From Vitrella brassicaformis (Eukaryota > Sar > Vitrellaceae): a stretch of 64,000 bases of DNA. Both the position numbers and the translations under genes were made by a program. Under the pieces are notes generated by a model. That model did no database searches, was not told the origin of the DNA, and saw nothing but the letters and a program-made list of their open reading frames with translations. The stretch's first letter is position 1, and each line of letters starts with the position of its first letter. This document shows positions 12,101-24,800 of this stretch, piece after piece. The stretch spans positions 185,373-249,372 of the forward strand of contig CDMY01000635.1 in NCBI GenBank assembly GCA_001179505.1, written 5' to 3'.

Positions 12101-13377
12101 TGGCCCACTGCCCCCACACCCATATGTCCGCCGCCTAGCCCTCTCGCGGCTCTTCTCCCGCACCTTCTCTACTACGTCCACACCAAACGTGTGAACCTGG
12201 CAAACACACAACACACAGAAGACAGATGTATGTATGTATGTATGTGTGCATCGTCGCTTCCATGTGTGTCCATAAGTCGTTCCTCACCTGGTCCCATATG
12301 CCTCTGACCATCTTAGCACCGCTGCGGACACCTTTCTGTGCGGCCTCACGCAGCGGCAGTGACACACCTCTCCGGTACAGACCCCCAGCTGATGAAGGCA
12401 CCGACACCAGTGGCGCCATCTGGCCGCCCTCCATCACAAACGGCACTGTCAGATGCCTCGTGGTCACACTGGGTATCATCGATGAGAGAATGCCGGATGT
12501 GGGTGTACGGTTAAGACTGGAAGGGGTGGGGGTGGCGAAGGAACTGAGAGGCGATGGGGGCACATGGTGGTCGGACGATGGACGCTCTTCTGCAGGGGGA
12601 AGGGGAGGCGGGACGCTGGCATTCGAGCGGTGCCGGGCGGCCTCGAACACCTGCACAGCCGATACAGACAGACCTATTTGCATCAATCAAGAGCCTCTCG
12701 CTTTTGTTGTCTGCCGACCTTGATCCACGCCTGCATGTCTGGCGCTGTTTCGCTGTAGAGCTCCAGCACACGGGAAGCCGTACAGACCTGGCAACGAGAG
12801 AGTCCACCCATATGGCAGGAAAAGACCGTCGCATGTTTCTGTTTGGATCCATCCATCGGTACCTGGAATCCATAGTTGCATGCCGTGCCCATCCGCTTGT
12901 CCTCTGGGATGGGGGCGGCATCCTCCAACACCCGAACAGACTCTATCTGCAGATACACAGCCACCATCAACCACATCCATCCATCCACGCATCCACGAGC
13001 GGACGGGAGAAGTGGCATGTTTGCAAGATCCGTACCTCATTGAAGTTGATGGGCACGGACACACGCTTCGAGGTGCTCTCAGACGCATAGTAGCTGCATC
13101 CATCCATCCATGAGATATGCACACGATGACACGGATGCGGCATGAAAAGTGACGATGCGGCGACTTACATGCATAATTTCCGGAAGTCGATGGAGAAGTA
13201 TCGCCTGTTGAACTGCAAGAGACCCCCCAGGGTGGTCCGGCGGTGCGCATCGCCGCCCTTGCGCTTGAACAAATACCCCACCACAACACACGATGCGCTA
13301 AGCTGAGGAGGCGTGACTGACGGCCCACTCTCCTCCACGGCCTCCTCACCCACCGCATCACCCCGGGCGGCTTCCAT
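9182..13377 (-). CDS. N-terminal PH-domain protein with a very long disordered tail
   Basis: Exons at about 13166-13377, 13040-13090, 12870-12950, 12720-12785, 12290-12655 and 9182-12200. The N-terminus reads VVGYLFKRKGGDAHRRTT, LLQFNRRYFSID, YYASESTSKRVSVPINFNE and RVLELYSETAPDMQAWIKVF. This is the strand pattern of a pleckstrin homology domain, ending with the invariant Trp of its C-terminal helix. PH domains bind phosphoinositides or proteins, so recruitment to membranes is likely. The remaining roughly 1,100 residues are low complexity: Pro-rich, Ser-rich and acidic runs (EGDEEEDEEEQEEGQ). No enzyme domain is visible. The last intron, near 9245-9300, can also be read through in frame, so the exact C-terminus before DEFYDADSPHEDPGSH is uncertain. 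The start is the first ATG in frame, 97 bp from the divergent SAC3D1-like ATG. Confidence 0.7.
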
Positions 13378-13474
13378 TGCGATTGGCAACGAAGTTTACA
13401 GAGGTGCGAGCTTAATGGGAGCAGCCTGCTGCGATTCGAACGAGATTGTTCTGCCGACTCATTCATCTCTAGTG
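13378..13474. promoter_or_regulatory. 97-bp divergent promoter with TGCGAGCTTAA element
   Basis: Only 97 bp separate the ATG codons of two divergent genes. TGCGAGCTTAA lies at 13405-13415, 28 bp upstream of the minus-strand ATG and 60 bp upstream of the plus-strand ATG. This is the tightest bidirectional promoter in the window. Confidence 0.55.
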
Positions 13475-14964
13475 ATGGAGCAGAGCATTACGGGTCAGTG
13501 CATGGACCCATGCCCGGTGGAAGAGAGAGAACGGCGTGAGAGATTTGGCCTACTGCACCCGCTGGAGAGGCGGACGGATGCGACATTGACATCAGGGAGA
13601 CCTGCTGCGCACCCTGACCATACTCTGAAGGTATCAAGAATATGTACCAATGTGACGTGAAGTGCCCTCGTCTATGCAGGAGTACGTCAGATCCACCGGG
13701 GACCCCTCGTCACGCACTCAAGACCGCCGCTCTCTCCGCCCCCCTCCCATCCTGCGGCTCGCCACGAAGACCTTGCTCGGCCAGCTCATTGCTTCAGTGC
13801 CGCTGGAGCAATGGGAGAGTGCATACGATTTCGCCTCCAACCGGCTGCGGGCCATTCGGCACGATGCCATTGTTCAGTCGGCAGTGATGGACACCAGGGA
13901 GATGAGCTGGCTGTTCGAGTGCAGCGTGCGTTTCCTCGCAGCGTCGTCCTATCTGATGAGGGATGAGTTTGTCAAGACAACACAACCTGCTCTGCACGAT
14001 CAGGCCCTCTTCAGCTGCATGGCTTACCTCATGAACATCTACCGCTCGCGGCAAGCGGCGAGCAAGGGACGTCAAATGGATCCCAATGGCGATCTCGTGC
14101 AGCGAGATGACAGTGCAACCGTGGAGTTTTCGGCTGCCTATTTGGTCTTGTCGATAATGGATGAGCAGCGGCTGCAAAGCCGCCTCAAGCAGATCTTGAG
14201 GCTAGGCAAAAGGCCGTGCGTGGGGTCAGCGTGGCGGCTAGTCAAGGCAGTGTCCCACCGCAGTTTCGTCCGGACATTTCGCATCGCCTCGACACTCCCA
14301 CTGCTGGTCAGTCAGCAAAGGGCAGCAGACCCACGTGACAATGTCTGTTGTCTGTTTATGGACTCCCGCCTGCGTGTTGTGGATCTTGTAGTTGCGGTGC
14401 ATCTTTTATCGGCGCCTGACACGGATACGTCTGAATGCTCTGCAAACACTGCTGAGGGCTCATGGCTCCCCAAAGGGCACCAGGTGAGTGAGGGACGAAG
14501 AGGCGGACACGTAGAGAGTCAATGAGCTGTCCTTGTGTTTGTCAGGTACCCTCTCGACGCGCTTGCGCGACAATGGCGATTTGACAGTGTCGAGCAGGCC
14601 AGGGCGTTCATACAGCAGGCAGGGTGAGTGAGTGCACCAGGGCATCAAACTTTCCTTACTTGTCCCGCTGCTGCTCTCTTCAGGCTGCAGTGTGTAGATG
14701 ATGGGAGTTCCTTTCTCTGCGTCCGAGGAGCGACGATAGATGCCAAGGCTGTCAACAGGTCACCTACGCTCACGCACTCAATGCAATGAGCTGCATCGGT
14801 CGGTTGATCGTGTTGTTTGTTGCGTGCCCCTGGTCCTTGTGGGTGGCTGCAGCGTATCGTGGGATGCCAAGGTGCTGCTCGGGGAGGAGATCACGTGTTT
14901 GGGCAGTGACCAACTGGCCAAGTGGATGCTGGCAGAGGAAGATGGGCCGGCAGAGACTGTGTAG
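13475..14964 (+). CDS. SAC3/GANP-family protein, SAC3D1-like
   Basis: SAC3/GANP proteins act in mRNA export (TREX-2) and in centrosome or splicing roles; small SAC3D1/THP3-type members carry little beyond the SAC3 domain. Exon 1 gives GQCMDPCPVEERERRER followed by LHPLER, the family's characteristic N-terminal Cys motif. After a short intron the protein continues EYVRSTGDPSSRTQDRRS, then FASNRLRAIRHDAIVQSAV, SWLFECSVRFLAASSYLM and ALFSCMAYLMNIYR. Two downstream exons supply YPLDALARQWRFDSVEQAR, the winged-helix-like end of the domain, and LLGEEITCLGSDQLAKWML near the C-terminus. About 480 residues in five exons. Stop at 14962-14964. The exact subfamily is not certain. Confidence 0.8.
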
Positions 14965-15285
14965 ATATGTAGAGTAAGGGGATGGACCTTTGGGCTGCAT
15001 GTGTTCTGCTTAGTGCACCCATGTACCGCCAGTAGGCGACTTGGGACAGACCCAGACCCATACGTGCAGTTTGATTCGACTTAATCGACGTGTGAGCGGC
15101 TGTGAAGCACGTCATGGGTTACACGAATGGGTTAGGGCAGGGAGATGAAAATGGGCAAGGTCGAATGGGAGAGAAGAGCGCAATACAACACAAGGAGAGC
15201 AGCAACGCACTGATATGAGAGCAACAGCAGACGCAATCGCTTTTGTCGCTGTCTGACCCACCCTCTTGCTGAGACCAACGACAGG
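14965..15285. other. Intergenic region upstream of the MFS gene
   Basis: About 320 bp between two co-directional genes, with no coding signal and no TGCGAGCTT element. It must hold the 3' end of the SAC3D1-like transcript and the promoter of the transporter. Confidence 0.4.
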
Positions 15286-17623
15286 ATGGCAGCAGCACCC
15301 GTCTTCAACGCGTGGCGCAGTCCAATCGGCTGGGCGATGGCGGTCATCTTCTGCGAAGCCCTTCCTATTTCATTCATGGTGCGGCTCACACTCCTGCTGC
15401 AGCTGAGCTGCATCTGTGAATCACTGACTCACCCACCCGACGTGTGTCATGTCGTGACTGATCTGCTCGTGTGTTGTGTGCAGGAGTCTACGTTCGTCGA
15501 GCTGCTGTCGGCCACATGGAAGGAGAAGTTCTACGAGAATGTCTTGTCCATCGACATATGGGTAGGTAAGGTGTCGATACCATACCTCTCTGTCCATACT
15601 GCCAGGACATGCATGTTGTCCATCCATCCGCAGGTGTCCATCGTGGCCATACTGCCGGGCGCCGTCTGCGGATACCTCTCTCACGCAGAACGACTCGGTC
15701 AGTCAGTCAGTCAGGCAGGCAGCCACCCCCCAACAACCGTGACGTGGCACAACGCACAGTGTGGTGCAGTGCACCATTGCATGACCATACCATGTATGTG
15801 TCTGGCTGTCTGTCTGTGTTGCAGGTCGGCGTCACGTCTTGATGTATCTGTGTCTGGCTGCGTCCATCCCGTGGCTCATCCTGGTTGTGTTCGAGTCGGT
15901 GAACGGCTTCTACTGGGCCTCCCTGGTAGTGGGCATTTTCGGAGGGAGGAGGATCGCACTCACCATACCCGTCATATCAGGTAACCACCGCACACGCCGC
16001 AGGAAGGGATCCAGACACGGACGGACACAGATGTGACTGACCAGTGTTCCTATGTGTGTGCACTGCAGCATGGATCACGGAGTGGGCGCCAGACTCCCAC
16101 AAGACGCAGCTCTTCGCCCTGGCCTTCAGCAGCGTGGGCATCGCCAACGTGGCGGGCAATGTTCTCTCCCACCTGCACATCAAGTACCTGGGCATCTCAC
16201 CTGCAACCATCCTCCGCATCGGCCTCGCACTCGAAACCCTCCGACTCTTCGTCCTGCTCGGCTTCCCCGAAAGGCCAAAATGCCGCTGGATGACCAACAA
16301 CAGCAGCAGCAACGGCGGGGACAGAGAGAACAGCAGTGCCGGCGCCTTGCCGCCCTACAAGCTGACAATCGGCCCTGATGATGAAGTCATCATACGCGGT
16401 GTGTCGGCCGACAAGAGTGTGGGCCGGGCGAGGTCGAGCCACGACCACGACCAGGAGGAGATCCACAAGATCGTGTCAAGGCCGACCGTCAGCAACGTGC
16501 TGGCGTCGGCGGGGGGATGGGAGGAGGGCAAGGGCGGCCGACTGGCCTTCATCCTCCGCAGCCAGTTCCGGGATATCAGTGTGGCCTTCAAGACGCTCTT
16601 TCTGGACTACCGTCTGGAGCTGCTGATATCGGTGCTCATATACGGCATCAACACGTCCACAGGGCAGTCCTTCCTGCCCTTCCTCAAGATGCACCTCGGG
16701 CTGACGGCCAGCGAGCTGTCCTTCATCGCCACCATCCGGTCCTTCTCCACCCTCTCCCTGCAAGTGGTGCTCCTCCCCATCGCCCTCGGGCGGGGAGTTG
16801 ACCCTCTCACCATGCTGCTCGTCTCGACCCTGTGTAAGCCACCAGCCATGATGGATGGATGATCCATCCCATCGATGCGATACATTCGTTCGTTGGTTCA
16901 CCCCGTTTCAGGTACCACTGTTGCGCTGTCGTGTTACTCGCGTGCTACGACCATATCGGGCATCTACACTGGACTGGCCTTCGCAGGCAGGGCAATGCAA
17001 CAGAGGCACGCTGCGAATGAGCCTGATGTGTTCGTTCATTCACCCCGCGTGTATGTGTATGTGTGCAGGTTTCCAGTGGATGACGTTCCCCCTGCTGCAG
17101 GGGCTGGTGGCTAAGTGCAAGGCAAGCAAACAGAACAGCACACTCGGGCGGTCACTCACTCACTCATCTCAAGGTATGGATGTTGTCCCTTGCTGCAGGT
17201 CCACAGTGTTGACGACGTCACACGATCGAAATCGACCGCCTGCCCGTCCACCAATCGCACCGCAGAGTCCGATGACAACAATATCGCTTCACCACCGCCT
17301 GAGTGAGCATCCGACCCGATGCACTCGCTCACATGCTCACCACACCTGACGTGCATGGACATGTGTGTGATGTGATCAGGATGGACCAAGGATCGATTCT
17401 GGGCGGCTTCGCTGGCGTATGCACTCTGGCCAAGTCCGTCATCCCCCTGCTCACCTCTGTCCTCTTCTCCCATTACCGATCCCTCCCGCCACCCTTTGCC
17501 TTCGCGCAAGTGGGCTTCATGGCGCTGACTTTCTTGATGGGGATCGTTGTCCTGCTGGTCATGGTCCTCATCGTCAAGAAGTCTCGCCAGAGGGGCTTAC
17601 CCATGTATAAGAAGCCCGTGTGA
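15286..17623 (+). CDS. Major facilitator superfamily transporter
   Basis: Twelve-helix secondary transporter with substrate unknown. The start reads MAAAPVFNAWRSPIGWAMAV; the next exons give ESTFVELLSATWKEKFY and SIVAILPGAVCGYLSHAERL, then GRRHVLMYLCLAASIPWL. The last two together form the MFS loop 2-3 motif (G...ER.GRR). A long exon carries TM4-TM6, then a disordered cytoplasmic loop of about 90 residues rich in Asn, Ser and His, as usual between the two halves, then TM7-TM9. The final exons read LCTTVALSCYSRATTISG, GFQWMTFPLLQGLVAKCK, ILGGFAGVCTLAKSVIPL and a last helix MGIVVLLVMVLIVKKS. Keeping the frame requires a GC donor at 17122. The first intron-rich part has a donor inside a GTCA microsatellite at 15698. 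Resembles the TetA/hippocampus-abundant-transcript branch, but this is a guess. Confidence 0.82.
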
Positions 17624-18391
17624 GTGTGAGTGAGTGAGTGGAACGATCGCTGTTGGTTGTGTTGTACAGAGAGGTGAGGCGTGTAACGTTCTGTTTAGCA
17701 GCACGTATGCATGGGTACAGGGGAGGCTGGGCAGGGCAGTGGAAGAGAGAGAGGAGATGGATGTGAATAGCTTCATACATACAACACAGCGAGCGGGGAG
17801 ATGGAGCCTCGGTGAGTGAGTGATGATCGATCGCATCAAGCAAGCGTGTCGTGTGTCTGTTTTTGGCGTGTGAAGAGTGCATGTCAGTCAGTTGAGCCAA
17901 CCAGTCTGGGCGGGGGGGCGGGGACAACGAGAGCATTTCTTGGTGTGTGACCTAACCAGCAGTGAGACTTCACTTCACTCACTGTGACAGTGATATCGAT
18001 GTATCGGTGGAGGATACATAGGGTGCTCCCTCCGGTTGATTGAATGCGTATACCCGTTTGCTTTGCATGGTCAGTCAGAGGATCGCATCGCATCAGGGGG
18101 TATGTAATGAATCCATCATTCATCATACATACATCTCACTCATTCATGCCATGCACACACAAAGCAATCAATCCGCTTGACAGACAGACCAGAACACCCA
18201 CTCGAACAGCAACAACACCCACAGTCTCCCTCCACCTAGCTATCTATCTATCTGCTCTTTTGCATGCCTATGCCTTTCCCCTTCCCCTTGCGCACCATGC
18301 CCTTGCCCTTGTGCTGCACATACATACACACACGACACACCAATCGACTGGCTCGTCCATCAGGCGCCGATGCGTGCGTGCGTGAATCTCA
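17624..18391. other. Convergent intergenic region
   Basis: 770 bp between the tail-to-tail MFS and EBP2 genes. It contains GTGA, CATA and TCTA simple repeats. No exon, RNA gene or strong hairpin was recognised. Confidence 0.4.
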
Positions 18392-20128
18392 TCATTCATC
18401 CTTCTCTCTCACCTTGCCGCCCTTGCCGTGGATGCCTGGTTTGAACCCCCGGTCATCGGCTGACGACTTGGCGTCATTGCGCTTCTTGCCGGCCTTCTTG
18501 CCGCCGAAGCCCCACTTGGCGTCCTGGCGACCAACAGATATATACGGACATACAGGCGACCAACAGATATAAACGAGTGCCACGGTGTTGTGTGTACCTT
18601 GGCCTGTCGTTTCTTGCCCTTCTTGGGACGGTTGTCTGCCGGTTTGGCAGCGACTTCCCTTGGCCTTTTGGGCGACGGTTGGCCGTCGGCGTCGCCCTGA
18701 TGCTTCCGCTTGACGCCCTTGCCACTGGGGCGGCTCTCCGTGGCCTGGTTCTGACCGACCCACAACACCAGGAGGTGTTCCTTCCCGGTGGTGTTGTCGG
18801 CTGCCATTCTACCTAGCTACCTACCTGCATGAATCGGTCGAAGGACTCCTCTGCCGTCGCCTCATCGTCGCCCTTCTTGCGCTCTGCAACGCACACACAC
18901 ACCAGAGAGGGGGATCTCACACGGGTGGCCTGCCTTCCTGTGCTGAAAGCTTTGTTTGGTGTGTGTGTGTACCTTACCTTTTCTCCACTTGTCGAACTTC
19001 TTGAGGTTGATGTTCTTCTCCATCTGCTTCTGTTTAACACGCTCCACTTGCACCTACACGTCCCCACAAGACGACAGACATACAGACACCAGTGACGTGA
19101 CAGCCATCCCTCTCTCTCCAAAGGAGGCAAGCCTCGATCTCTCGCTGACCGACCGACCGAGGTCTCATCTCACTCACCCACCTGTTTGGCGAACTTCTTC
19201 TGGACCTTCTGTGTCTTGCGCTGCTCCACCGCCTTGATGCGCGCCTCCTCGTCTGCCAACTTGGCACGCACCTGATACACACAAACACGATGGGTGGGTG
19301 CATAGACAGGACACCGCACCCGTGTAATCATGTCGCTCACCTTGAGCATCTGCGTGTCTGATTTGAGCATTTCTGCCAGGAAGTCAGCAGGGCGGGAGAA
19401 CTTGACACCCATGGCCTTCAGTCGACGAAGACCCTCCGTCGCATTCGCATGAGCGACATCATGGCTGACACACACACACACACAGGACACACCACACACA
19501 TCGACGTGCATGCACTCGTCCATCGTCTTGATTATATATCTGTGGCCACCGGCTCACTCACAAGAGTTTCTCCCTCGAGATGTCGTTTGTGTGGTCCACT
19601 TTGTCGGCGTCCTCTGCCGGCCTGGGGCTCGTGACAGCCAGCGTATCGATCCACGGCACACGCTTCATCCCCTTGGGCACCTTGTACGCAATCTCCCCCA
19701 GCTTGTGACGCAGCCCTGCCTCATCGATCTTCCCATCCTTCCCATCCTTGGCGGCTGCCCCCGCCCCAGGGCTGTCCAAGATCCGCTCGCCTGGCTTTAA
19801 AGGGATGTCGCTAAGGAGGGCGGCTCGTGTGTCGTCCTCCTCATCTTCGTCTTGCTCGTCGTCGTCTTGGTCAAACTCGTCTTCGAGGAAGCCCACCGAT
19901 GGGTAATCGTCGCCCCTGCCGCCAAGGGATGGCTTCGGTAACTCATCTTCCTCGTAGAGAGCTGGATGCGACTCGTCTGCAGCCTGTGGTGGAGCCTGAA
20001 GGGGATCACACAAGAAAGATGGAAGATTCATCGGCAGATCAACGCATGGTGTTTGTGAGGCCTACTTTGTTCTTGCGCTTGGTCAACGCGGCCAGCCTCT
20101 TCTTTTGCTTGATACGACTGTTCTCCAT
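18392..20128 (-). CDS. EBP2: rRNA-processing protein EBP2 (EBNA1BP2 homologue)
   Basis: Nucleolar protein needed for 27S pre-rRNA processing and 60S subunit assembly. The first exon is MENSRIKQKKRLAALTKRKNK, basic and short. An acidic exon follows (DEFDQDDDEQDEDEEDDTRA), then PKGMKRVPWIDTLAVTS, the start of the EBP2 core. The core continues with ANATEGLRRLKAMGVKFSRP, DFLAEMLKSDTQMLKVRAKL and a basic coiled coil KAVEQRKTQKVQKKFAKQVQ. The C-terminal exons give LKKFDKWRKERK and the family's end signature KWGFGGKKAGKKRNDAKSS with GFKPGIHGKGGK. About seven exons. The order of conserved blocks is that of yeast and human EBP2. Divergently transcribed from the unknown gene at 20525. Confidence 0.88.
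18526..18571 (-). repeat. 17-bp direct repeat at an EBP2 3' splice site
   Basis: GGCGACCAACAGATATA occurs at 18526-18542 and again at 18555-18571, a 29-bp period. The first copy abuts the inferred acceptor AG of the last EBP2 intron, read on the minus strand, so the intron end appears to have been tandemly duplicated with only one copy retaining a usable AG. Confidence 0.6.
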
Positions 20129-20524
20129 CCTGTACGATTCCGGACGGCTGCTTGGCGCAAAGCAACACTTCGCCGAGCTGCGAGCTTAGCTGAGCGATCC
20201 CCCCCGTGTAACAGAGACAGGTTGGTTTGCCTGGGGTAACCTGGGCCACGGGCTGATTGTTGCGGTTTGCCTCGGTATAGTGGGGCACAGCTGTGTGCTG
20301 CGGAAGCGACGAACCAAGAAGCCGCAACGCGGGCGAAGCCGGCCGCCAGGCGGGGTTCACCGGGACGGAGGACCGGCACCAGTCATCCGTGAGCACCTCT
20401 CTGCCCCCTCCACGATAGCATGTAAGCGCCACCGGGGGGGAGCGCCGTTGACCGCTATTTGCCGTGCTCTGCCTCCCCGGCTCCCTGCAGGCGGCGGAGC
20501 TCCAAGGCCGAGGCCGAACCACCG
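20129..20524. promoter_or_regulatory. Divergent promoter of EBP2 and the 20.5-kb gene
   Basis: 396 bp between start codons. TGCGAGCTTAGC lies at 20179-20190, 51 bp upstream of the EBP2 ATG, preceded by a half-copy CCGAGC (20173-20178). The right part is GC-rich and probably forms the 5' UTR of the plus-strand gene, whose 28-base first coding exon is at 20525. Confidence 0.45.
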
Positions 20525-21830
20525 ATGAAAAGCTCAGCACCACCAGTGAAAGGTACGGTAGGCCAGGGCTGCCGCCGGGACAGCTCCACACCGGCACACA
20601 GGCGGGCCGCCTTGGCTCGCAGGCTGGGATGGCTCTCTCTCAATGACTCCCTTTTCCTCCCTCCCCTCTATGCTCTGCTGTGTGTGCAGGTTCGTCTATG
20701 ATGAGTGAGGTGCCGAGCGTCCCTCCCAGCCCCCGCACTCAGCGTGCACTTCAGCGGAGCGTCATGAATGAGCAGCGCATCGCAGGGGCCAGTGAGACCA
20801 CCCCTCCCACACCCCCCGTGACGGACGAGTCGGACAAGGCAGCGGCCTCAAGTGGCTCCACTAACCACGATGGCAGCCCCATGAAGGAGGACAAGAGTGT
20901 CGACGGGCCTTCCGAGCAGCTCGAGGGCGTGCTTCAGCGGCCTCCTTTGCTCGGCTCGCCTGTCGTCGCCGACGGGCCGGTCCCCGGCCCGGAGAGTGAG
21001 CACAAGGGTGGGGCAGAGGACAAGAGTGGCGGCGAGTCTGCAGCAGTGGCCAAGGATGCAGACGCGCAGCCAGTCGTCGAGAAGGAGGAGACCAAGGTCA
21101 AGCAGGAGAGCTCACCGGCGTCGGTGTCGGTGGGTGGAGACGATGCCCCGGACAAGTCCGGTGGGCCCTCCCCGCCCCGGCAGCTCCACCGCTCTGTCGA
21201 GTCCAAGGCACAAGACACAGGCTCTTCCAAGGCAGTGGCCAAGCGAGGCAAGAGGAAGGGCAGCGAGGACGGCAGCAACGGCGGCCCCTCACAAGCCCGG
21301 CCCAAGCCGGTGCGCGATGCATATGGGCGCTTCACGACCAAGAAGCAGTCGGGCAAGGACAACGGCCAGCCCGCTGCCAAGTCGGTGCGCAAGTCTCGTT
21401 CTTCCAAGAGCGAGCGCAGGGACAGCAGGAGGTCGCGTAGCAAGACCTCGTCTGCGAGTCGAAATGCATCGCTGGGTGGGGAGGACGATGACGAGGACTA
21501 TCAGCCGGCAAAGCGGCCGCTGTCGGCCGCACTCGAGTCCAGGCTGGCGATGCTGAGGGCGCTGTCGCCCAACAGTGACATTGAGGTGAGGTGTGGAGAG
21601 CGGGCGGGGCGCCACACCGACCGAGGGCGGTTGATGTGATGCCTGTGTGCCTGTGATTATGTGGTGATCGATCGATGTGTTTGTGCCACCCTCAGGTGAA
21701 GGACAATGGTTTGGATGTGCCCAGCCAGGGCAAGCTGGTGTCTGTGGCGGAGGAGGGCGGCGATTACGTGGTGTACTATAGACGGCAGGGGTGGTTCACC
21801 ACCTTCAGGGCACCCATACAGATGGTCAGT

Positions 21831-21868
<38 letters not shown>

Positions 21869-24800
21869 CCCGACACAGATTGACATGAACCAACACTCGC
21901 CCGTCCCATCCATCCATCGCATCGCTTGTTTGTGCCCTTTCTCCGTATGGCATACATGCAATGCAGGTCATGCCCGGGACGGGCTGGAGTGACCAGCTGC
22001 TGGGCAATCGCAAGGCCGCCGCCCGCCGAGANNNNNNNNNNNNNNNNNNNNNNNNNNNNNNNNNNNNNNNNNNNNNNNNNNNNNNNNNNNNNNNNNNNNN
22101 NNNNNNNNNNNNNNNNNNNNNNNNNNNNNNNNNNNNNNNNNNNNNNNNNNNNNNNNNNNNNNNNNNNNNNNNNNNNNNNNNNNNNNNNNNNNNNNNNNNN
22201 NNNNNNNNNNNNNNNNNNNNNNNNNNNNNNNNNNNNNNNNNNNNNNNNNNNNNNNNNNNNNNNNNNNNNNNNNNNNNNNNNNNNNNNNNNNNNNNNNNNN
22301 NNNNNNNNNNNNNNNNNNNNNNNNNNNNNNNCCGCCGCCCGCCGAGACCCGCCCCCCCGCCCCCCGTTCCTGGCCCCTCCTCTCTTCAGCCCGCCCCCAT
22401 TCCCCTTCCCGCCACCTCCACACCTGCACGGCCTGCTGCGGCCTCAGGTAGGCAGGCACATGAAGGAAATGATAGATGGCTATGCAGCTAGATTGAAATC
22501 AATGGCCGGTGAATTTCTACGTGTTTGTTTACAGCACATTGAAATCAAAGAGCCCCAGGACATCGAGCCGCGGATGGCCATCCTGCACGGCATCTTCCCC
22601 AGCGGTGAGTCGCTCGGCGACATGATCGTCACCTACTCGGCTCCCGGGGAGTCGCCCTTCACGCAGCGGACCACCAAGGCACGCTTTGTAAGGCCCATGG
22701 GCGGCTGGAATGCCGAGAAGATGGCCAAGCAAGCGGCCAGGGCAGGGGCTCCGCAGAAGCGGAAGACTGCCCAGCCATCAGGGTCAGGGTCGGGGCCGGC
22801 AACAGCGGCGCCGCGGGCACCCGCAAAGCCGCCGAAAGCACCGGCCAGTCCGGCTGAGCCTGCACCCAAGCCTGCAGCCAAGACGCGGCCACGCAGGAAC
22901 AACAAAAACGGAAACATGTAAGTTATGTAAGGAGGAAACCTCCACCAGATAGATAGATGGATGACTAAGTCGAGTATCACTGGCCTTCCTGGCCTCCTGG
23001 TGGGTGTGGTGTGGTGTTTGTTGTGAATTGGTTGGTTGATCGTGCTGATCGTGCAGCAAGTACTACTTGCAGGCGGACAAGCCGGACATCGACTCTGACC
23101 TGGCAGCTCTTCGTGACGTGTGCCTGGAGTCGGATGAGGACGCTGCCGAGTGGGCCGAGGTGTACGCCATGGACATCGATGCGGAGCGAGAGCACACCAA
23201 GAGCAAGAGCAAGAAGGCCAAGAAGGAGGCCGCATCCCGCTACCCCCCGGAGCTTGTGCCGCCCCTCAACGCCTTCATCCAGCGGTGCCGACAGCAGCAG
23301 CTCGAGACCGTCAAGAAGAGGCTCAGGGCCCACCGCACCTTCCACTCAGGCAACACCATCACCATCGGCGGCGAGCTCGCCTACCATCTGGAGCTGCTGC
23401 GGCCAGGCCGCAAGCGCATGGATGGTGCTGCTGGTGCTGGTGGTGTTGGTGGTGAGCAGACGGGGGGTCTCGATCCGCGGTCAGAGCGTGCCGTGGGTTC
23501 TGCGCTGTCGGCCATGCTGGCCGCCCACCGCGCCGTTCGTCACATGGAGCCGGCCGACCGTGACCCCCTCGAACTCCTCCCTGAGCGAGACCCCTCCCCC
23601 GATGAGGTGGCCGCCAGGTTCCGGTTGGTACAGATGACCCGCAGCAACCAGTTTGAGGACAAAGAGGAAGCCACGGCCAAGTCAGGAAAGGAGCCGGCTG
23701 CGGCTGACAGCCAGGCGGCCGACTCGGCTATGGATGTCGACGTGACGGGTGAGGCGGAGGCGGCGGGCGGTGGGGGTCTGTCGGCGGATGAGCGGCGGGC
23801 CCGCTTCTTGGCGGCGATGGAGGAGGGAGGGGACTCGCCGGATGGGGCGGGGGCTACTAAGTCGGCATCGCGAGATGCGGATCTCATGGATGTTGAACAG
23901 GTGAGGAATGAATAGACCGACTGACTCAGACCTTCAGATGGAATCATCCATTTTGTGTGTGTGTGTGTGTGTGTGTCAGGATGTGGCCCGTGAGCCGAGT
24001 GGCGGCTTGCAGTTCCTTGGGTCTCCGTCAGGGAGCAAGAAGGGGGCCGAGGCCTTCGACATAGAGGAGAAGCTCGTCTCGGCCGCCTGCATGGGATCCG
24101 GCAGTCGACAGCCATTGATGGTGTCCACTCGTAGTGGTGTTGGGGATGAGGGGGCTGACGCGGTGGATAGCAGTGATGACGACACCCCTCTGTATACCAG
24201 TTGGCGGCGGCGTCACGCGAAGCGCAAGAGGCGGGGGCCCTTCTACAGGCGTTTCTGGGAGGCGCTGAGACCTGACGCGCAGTGGCGGATCAGGTGGGTC
24301 TGGGGTCAAAGGGGTGGACTGGACTGCGGCGGGCTGCGCCATGCATATGTCTGTCTGGCTGTCACACATGAATGGCATGGCATGCAGGCCGAGCGTTGTG
24401 GACGAATGCAAGCGCATCTACTTCAGGTAGGTCAGACAGCTGCAGGCCTGGCCACACACACCCACACACCCTACAAGATGCATGCCATGCATGTCGATCG
24501 ACAAACGAACGAGTCGACACTCTCTCTGCTATTCATTTATTTGTGTGTCTGCCTGCGTGTGCGTGCAGCAAGAGCGAGCCCGAGTACTCGTGTCTGCTGT
24601 CGTTCATGCGTCTGCTGCCGCTGTCCAAGATGACCCCGGCGCAGATATCCGAGGAGATCGAGGAGTTCGTCCTCGTCACTCTCCGGAGACTGCAGGACCT
24701 CGCAGCCAGTGGCATCGCACCCCCATCCGTCAAACACATGTTCCTGCGGGACACTCTAGGCCACTTCGGCAGCCAGACCTCGGGTGGTCTTCGTCGAGGG

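Noticed and set aside
18430-18450. B-box-like GGTTCAAACC on the minus strand
   Set aside because: It is coding sequence for the EBP2 C-terminus (GFKPG) and no tRNA fold surrounds it.
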